DNA of 32,939 nt from a virus. Where the stretch lies: positions 1-32,939 of the IMG/VR virus record IMGVR_UViG_3300044940_000498. One strand, written 5' to 3'. Position numbers and translations under genes: made by a program. Below, piece by piece: positions 29,614 through 32,939 of this stretch; position 1 is the stretch's first letter, and the number at the start of each line of letters is the position of its first letter. Under the pieces are notes generated by a model. The model had not been told where the DNA came from and ran no database searches. It saw nothing but the letters and a program-made list of their open reading frames with translations.

Positions 29614-30579
29614 TTATAAACTATCAACATCAACAATATTATATGGAATACCGACCGAAGGGTCAGCCGATATTGCACCATTAAATGATGCTAATGCCGG
29701 GGTTGCTTTGCTCAAATCAGACACTAATGTTGCAGTAGTCCCTGAATCTGCGGTAAACAATTCAACGCTCTTATTACTTACTGACTGTATTGCACCTGAG
29801 GAACTATTAAGAACAATAGTATTAATTGGTTGCGGGGAGACTGTAGAGTTAACAGTATAAACTGAAGAAACTGTTCCAGTAACTGTTCCCTTCACCAAAT
29901 ACTTTTGCTTTCCTTTTTGACGAATAATAAAGCTTTGTTCTATACCGCTGATTTTATATTCACCTGTATAATTAACCGATGCAGGAGCAGACAAAACAAC
30001 AGTGTCAGCATCAGTAACAGAGCTAATAGTTCCGATAACTACATCATCAATAGTATAGAGAATGCTTCCTACGTCGCTAGATGTGAAATTTGTTCCATTG
30101 CCCTCTACAGTTGTACTTGTTGTTACAGCTTGAATAGTCCCGGGCCCCTTTCTTACTAAATGTGCGTTTCCTACAATTTGATTTCCAATAATTGCACTGT
30201 CACCGCCCACTACGCCGTAAGTATTAGTATTAGTATTAGGCCACTGTGCGCCGGCCGGGTTGCCGAAATAGGCACTAACTGGAGCTACAGTAGCTGCAAC
30301 AGTTCCTGAATTGGTTGTAAGTGTTACTGGAGTTCGATTTACATTTGCATTTAATACAGTTGAAGACACTGTAAATGTATTATTGGTCAGAACTTCAAGA
30401 ACCCAATATATTGTGTTGGCTGTCAGTCCGCCAATTGAATTACTTAAAATTATTGGCATGCCTGCAATGATACCTAAATTGTTAAGATTTGCAGTAGTGG
30501 TAACAACATTAGTTGTAGCGGTTGTATTTGTAATAGTAATAACTGCATGTGCTTTTGCAGTTTTGATAGGTCTTCCCAT
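29614..30579 (-). CDS. Virion structural protein, beta-rich repeats
   Basis: A 321-residue, Thr/Val/Asn-rich protein starting MGRPIKTAKAHAVITITN. Two repetitive regions are seen: TNTTATTNVVTTTANLNN...GMPIILSNSIGGLTANTIYWVLEVLTNNTFTVSST (residues about 15-80, a fold unit common in phage head/tail decoration proteins) and later GTIQAVTTSTTVEGNGTNFTSSDVGSILY...TDADTVVL. The segment GIEQSFIIRQKGKQKYLVKG resembles a motif in structural proteins of T4-like aquatic phages that start MGRPxxK. It has no signal or membrane segment. AAGGAG ribosome site; a late box GATAAATA at 30661-30668, 82 nt upstream, the longest leader in the window. The exact place in the particle is unknown. Confidence 0.7.
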   Translation of the reverse strand: MGRPIKTAKAHAVITITNTTATTNVVTTTANLNNLGIIAGMPIILSNSIGGLTANTIYWVLEVLTNNTFTVSSTVLNANVNRTPVTLTTNSGTVAATVAPVSAYFGNPAGAQWPNTNTNTYGVVGGDSAIIGNQIVGNAHLVRKGPGTIQAVTTSTTVEGNGTNFTSSDVGSILYTIDDVVIGTISSVTDADTVVLSAPASVNYTGEYKISGIEQSFIIRQKGKQKYLVKGTVTGTVSSVYTVNSTVSPQPINTIVLNSSSGAIQSVSNKSVELFTADSGTTATLVSDLSKATPALASFNGAISADPSVGIPYNIVDVDSL

Positions 30580-30660
30580 TTGTTTTCTCCTTATAAATGT
30601 GGGTTCTAGCCACTACGCAGTTGGGTGCTGCATAAACTCTCTTTGTGAGAGCATATAACA

Positions 30661-30668
30661 TATTTATC
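30661..30668 (-). promoter_or_regulatory. Late-type promoter -10 box GATAAATA
   Basis: Upstream of the 321-aa structural gene; the 82-nt leader holds a CTCTC/GAGAG mini-hairpin. Confidence 0.65.
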
Positions 30669-30810
30669 ATAAAGTATAAAAAACAATAGTCGTTTGTATT
30701 GGTTTTAGTGAAGCAATTTTAAAAGTTTCTTGGCACGCAACTCTGTGTATTATTTCGCTAGAATGGCTGAAGGACATCTCACCATTTGAAAAATTGATAA
30801 TCGCCGTCAT
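30667..30810 (-). CDS. Possible 47-aa protein
   Basis: A short frame from ATG 30810 (MTAIINFSNGEMSFSHSSE, then IIHRVACQETFKIASLKPIQ, ending FYTL). An AGGT site is 6 nt upstream and a TATAAT box lies at a promoter-like distance, with a poor -35. The stop overlaps the late box of the next gene (30661-30668). Without it the 30669-30882 stretch would be empty. No family is recognised. Confidence 0.4.
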   Translation of the reverse strand: MTAIINFSNGEMSFSHSSEIIHRVACQETFKIASLKPIQTTIVFYTL

Positions 30811-30882
30811 TTGCTACCTGTTGGAAGAAAAAAAATACCAATTATAATGCATCTAAATTAACAGGAAAATAAAGGATACAAA

Positions 30883-31494
30883 TTATGTGGATGATGACTC
30901 AGTAGTTGCATCAAACCTAAGTTGGACGCTATTTGTTACAAGAGATGTATTACTTGCTAATCTAAATTGAACATTAAAAGTAACAGTTCTGTTTTCAAAT
31001 TGTTGTCCTGAAGTTTGTATTCCCCAAAATCGATTAGTTGACATTGAAAGCCAGGTATTTACTGAATTACCAGAATTAAACGATCCTAATGTAGGCGAAA
31101 CTCTTACTTCAAAATCACTCCCGCTATTAGGTCCCCCATACCAAGGGCTTAAATTTATAGTTACAGCAGGATCAAAAAGGTCATGATATATTATATATGC
31201 ATTTCCATTAGAATAAATACTAAGTTCAACAAACGCACTTAGTGGAGTGGATGTAAATGATGACACTTGGCCAGGCGGATCATTTAATCCTCTCAAATTA
31301 ACAGCATTATAAAAATCACTTATTTTAATAGCACCACTTGTCGGTATATTACCGTTTATGAACCCAGATCCAGATCCAAAATTTCTTACCCGAGACCCCC
31401 CACGATAATATTGGCTGAGGGAGACAGGGTTGCTGCCTCCAAACTCATCCCTAATCTGAGACATCGATAACTGTCCGGAACTAGGTAAAACCAT
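30883..31494 (-). CDS. Tail-associated protein (MVLPSSGxLSMSQI type)
   Basis: A 203-residue protein. The N-terminal part MVLPSSGQLSMSQIRDEFGGSNPVSLSQYYRGGSRV...IPTSGAIKISDFYNA (residues 1-65) is the repeat-like module found at the start of many phage tail-fibre/tail-tip proteins ('GxISxxQIxxEFG...SLSxYYRGG'). The remaining 140 residues are beta-rich and without a recognised motif, probably a binding or decoration domain. An AAGGTG ribosome site overlaps the end of the lipoprotein gene. It is the last gene of the leftward fibre operon. Confidence 0.75.
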   Translation of the reverse strand: MVLPSSGQLSMSQIRDEFGGSNPVSLSQYYRGGSRVRNFGSGSGFINGNIPTSGAIKISDFYNAVNLRGLNDPPGQVSSFTSTPLSAFVELSIYSNGNAYIIYHDLFDPAVTINLSPWYGGPNSGSDFEVRVSPTLGSFNSGNSVNTWLSMSTNRFWGIQTSGQQFENRTVTFNVQFRLASNTSLVTNSVQLRFDATTESSST

Positions 31495-31505
31495 ATCTTT
31501 TCACC

Positions 31506-31682
31506 TTATGGACATACTTCATTTTCACGAAGAACACGGCCATCACCACAGGGCCCGCCACTATCAGAATCTTGACTTTCCGCTGGCGGTGTTGGGGGAT
31601 TGGGGTTTGGTTGGGCTGGCTGACTGTTTTCGCAAGCTGCAACAAGTGCTGCAATGCCTATAATAAATGCAATCTTTTTCAT
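31506..31682 (-). CDS. Small proline-rich lipoprotein
   Basis: A 58-residue lipoprotein. MKKIAFIIGIAALVAAC is a complete type II signal peptide: two Lys, a hydrophobic core and lipobox VAAC with Cys17. The mature part is 42 residues, with proline-rich ENSQPAQPNPNPPTPPAES and a tail with two more Cys. Size, proline content and lipidation resemble outer-membrane spanins (Rz1 type), but no inner-membrane partner is adjacent; it lies among tail genes, so superinfection exclusion is the other reading. AAAGGAG is perfectly spaced, with a late box GATAAATA at 31715-31722 inside the upstream gene. It indicates a Gram-negative host. Confidence 0.75.
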   Translation of the reverse strand: MKKIAFIIGIAALVAACENSQPAQPNPNPPTPPAESQDSDSGGPCGDGRVLRENEVCP

Positions 31683-31694
31683 TTAATATCTCCT

Positions 31695-31883
31695 TTATTT
31701 AGATTGTGTTTGCTTATTTATCTGTTCAACAATATTGTTAATTGTCTGATTACTAATCTTAAAGGGAAGTTCCTGCAACCCGGATAAAACAATATTCAAA
31801 TCATTTACATTTAATTCAATTTTATAAATTTTTGGCATTTCATTAATTACTTTTGGGTCAAGTTGTTCATTCATTTGTTTCAT
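31695..31883 (-). CDS. Small conserved phage protein
   Basis: A 62-residue protein, MKQMNEQLDPKVINEMPKIYKIELNVNDLNIVLSGLQELPFKISNQTINNIVEQINKQ. The second half ('L.V.DLN.VL.GLQELPFKIS...I..I..Q') is a known small-protein pattern in phages, often near fibre genes. Its start overlaps the end of the 123-aa gene by 17 nt. Several Met codons (1, 4, 16) could be the start. The function is unknown. Confidence 0.65.
   Translation of the reverse strand: MKQMNEQLDPKVINEMPKIYKIELNVNDLNIVLSGLQELPFKISNQTINNIVEQINKQTQSK
31715..31722 (-). promoter_or_regulatory. Late-type promoter -10 box GATAAATA
   Basis: Inside the 62-aa gene, 33 nt before the lipoprotein ATG. Confidence 0.62.
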
Positions 31884-32238
31884 TCTCTTTCCATGGTAAT
31901 TGTTCCCGTGGAATATTTACTACTGTTTCAATTTGAGTATTAATTTGATCAATGATTCTTGAATTAATATGTTCCCAATAAGAATTACCGTGTCTATTTA
32001 TTTCATTCTGAATCCACTGTATTACCTGACTTTCAGTAAGATTTTCATAAGGAATAAAATTATTAGGGTCAACTTGATTAAGATCAAATGGTGTTGCTCC
32101 GTTAAAAACACCCTTTAATCCTTGTTCATTTTCTCCAGTAACAGTCCAATATGTTTGTATTATAATATTATCAAGTTGCAGGGAAGGATGGGTAGTCTTT
32201 TTTAACCCTGTAATTTCCCACGTGTATGTTAAATTCAT
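31867..32238 (-). CDS. DUF7936-like small phage protein
   Basis: A 123-residue protein with the pattern I associate with DUF7936: TYTWEITGLKKTTHPS..., IIIQTYWTVTGENEQGLKGVFNGATPFD, FIPYENLTESQVIQWIQNEIN and a C-terminal PREQLPWKE. It occurs next to fibre genes in T4-like aquatic phages; the role is unknown, possibly fibre assembly. AAAGGAG ribosome site; a late box GATAAATA at 32258-32265 inside the end of the fibre gene, 20 nt upstream. It overlaps the next small gene by 17 nt. Confidence 0.7.
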   Translation of the reverse strand: MNLTYTWEITGLKKTTHPSLQLDNIIIQTYWTVTGENEQGLKGVFNGATPFDLNQVDPNNFIPYENLTESQVIQWIQNEINRHGNSYWEHINSRIIDQINTQIETVVNIPREQLPWKENETNE

Positions 32239-32244
32239 TTTAAA

Positions 32245-32937
32245 TTACTCCTTTAAATATTTATCTATTATTGCTTCTAATCTATTTATACGGTCTTGTT
32301 GCTCCTTAATTGCTTCAATTAATAACGGGGTAATCTTTTCATATTTGATTGCTTTATAACCAGTTAATTCTCGTTCCGTAACAATTTCAGGCAATATTTC
32401 TTCAACATCTTGGGCAAGAACCCCTACATCTTTCATACCAACTGGGTAAGCTGTTTGTTTATCATTCCATGTGAAATGATAACCAGTCAACCGCATAACT
32501 TTCTCAACTGCATTTTCAATACGGACAAGATTTTCCTTTAATCTTTTATCAGAAGATGAATATGCAACTACATCTCCAATAAATCTAGCATTACCGCCTG
32601 CGTCAATACCGGCAACATTAGTTGTATTATTACGGAAAACAAATCCTCTATTTGTTCCTCCCGCCATTCTGAAGTACATATTATAGTCAGATGTAGTTTC
32701 ACCTGCTACTCTTCCGCCCCATGTATTATTGCTTGTTGCAGACATATAAATTTTGTATGCATCATTACTCCAGAATCTATAACCTTTACCGTCACCGCCT
32801 TCAAGTGAATAACCTCCATTAATATGAACGGCGGCTGAACTTGATGAATCAGGATCCATATAAAATGCGGTATTATTGGAGTCATAAAAAATAGGAGATC
32901 TAATGTCGCTATATGTTCCTACTGTTTGTAATACACC
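32245..32937 (-). CDS. Tail fibre with S74 self-cleaving chaperone domain (5' end outside window)
   Basis: The frame is open to the right edge (231 codons visible; the Met at 32859 is internal). The first part is a repeat module GTYSDIRSPIFYDSNNTAFYMDPD..., sharing DSNNTAxYxDPD with the fibre at the left window end. The C-terminal 110 residues are a peptidase S74 intramolecular chaperone: SSSDKRLKENLVRIENAVEKV, LTGYHFTWND, VGVLAQDVEEILPEIV, GYKAIKYEKITPLLIEAIKEQ and a terminal coiled coil. The cleavage Ser and the downstream Lys of the SDKRLK motif are present. S74 domains trimerise fibres/spikes and then cut themselves off. Confidence 0.88.
   Translation of the reverse strand, partial: GVLQTVGTYSDIRSPIFYDSNNTAFYMDPDSSSSAAVHINGGYSLEGGDGKGYRFWSNDAYKIYMSATSNNTWGGRVAGETTSDYNMYFRMAGGTNRGFVFRNNTTNVAGIDAGGNARFIGDVVAYSSSDKRLKENLVRIENAVEKVMRLTGYHFTWNDKQTAYPVGMKDVGVLAQDVEEILPEIVTERELTGYKAIKYEKITPLLIEAIKEQQDRINRLEAIIDKYLKE
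32258..32265 (-). promoter_or_regulatory. Late-type promoter -10 box GATAAATA
   Basis: Inside the end of the S74 fibre gene, 20 nt before the DUF7936-like gene. Confidence 0.62.
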
Positions 32938-32939
32938 TC

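Noticed and set aside
30500-30661. About 50-codon frame beginning GATAAATATG in the leader of the 321-aa gene
   Set aside because: No ribosome site, low-complexity Tyr/Lys end, overlaps the real gene in another frame; probably chance.

Overview
The window is a slice of the genome of an AT-rich, T4-type myovirus (contractile-tailed phage). It carries recognisable T4-module genes: tail sheath gp18, tail tube gp19, baseplate wedge gp8, tail completion gp15, head completion nuclease gp4, a probable small terminase gp16, a neck-like protein and dNMP kinase (gene 1). The style of the proteins (S74 fibres, 'NITSVGTL' fibre repeats, long gp8/gp15/gp18, MazG, DUF7936-like small proteins) matches the marine/freshwater cyanophage-pelagiphage branch rather than enteric T4. 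No host marker gene is present, so the host cannot be named. Both window ends cut through tail-fibre genes.

Layout. 1-4460 (-): collagen-containing fibre (cut by the window), small virion protein, large beta-helix fibre. 4507-4537: strong terminator. 4560-12429 (-): large acidic protein, a probable head-associated protein, gp16-like, GH19 endolysin, gp4, conserved small protein, tail-tube-associated protein, gp19. 12559-14178 (+): free-standing homing endonuclease wedged between gp19 and gp18. 14216-19644 (-): gp18, dNMP kinase, GH108 muramidase and holin. 19734-20499 (+): a conserved gene that appears split by a frameshift. 20560-21993 (-): an ADP-ribosyltransferase-like protein and a neck (gp13-like) protein. 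22103-25613 (-): an early/middle island with consensus sigma-70 promoters: MazG, small conserved proteins, a 412-aa protein, and two small genes broken by in-frame stops. The 200 bases 25614-25811 hold only divergent promoters and a hairpin. 25812-29318 (+): gp8, gp15, Nudix hydrolase. 29283-32939 (-): coiled-coil/TM protein, structural protein, tail-tip proteins, lipoprotein, small proteins and an S74 fibre cut by the window.

Regulation is the most striking feature. Eighteen copies of a T4-late-type -10 box (N-N-TAAATA, mostly GATAAATA) precede the structural and lysis genes on both strands, while the early island and gene 1 have TTGACA/TATAAT-type promoters. The late boxes fall into two groups. 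One group sits 20-80 nt upstream of a gene with a Shine-Dalgarno site. The other sits about 5 nt from the ATG, so the mRNA should be leaderless or nearly so. At two genes (the homing endonuclease and the neck-like gene) the late box lies in the loop side of a hairpin whose 3' arm covers the ribosome-binding region. Read-through RNA should therefore be silent and the late RNA translatable.

The lysis and takeover content includes two peptidoglycan hydrolases of different families (GH19; GH108 with a signal-anchor-like helix), a holin overlapping the GH108 gene, a small lipoprotein, an XhlA-like coiled-coil/TM protein, and a group of proteins with T4 capsid-targeting-like N-termini, one next to an ART-fold protein.
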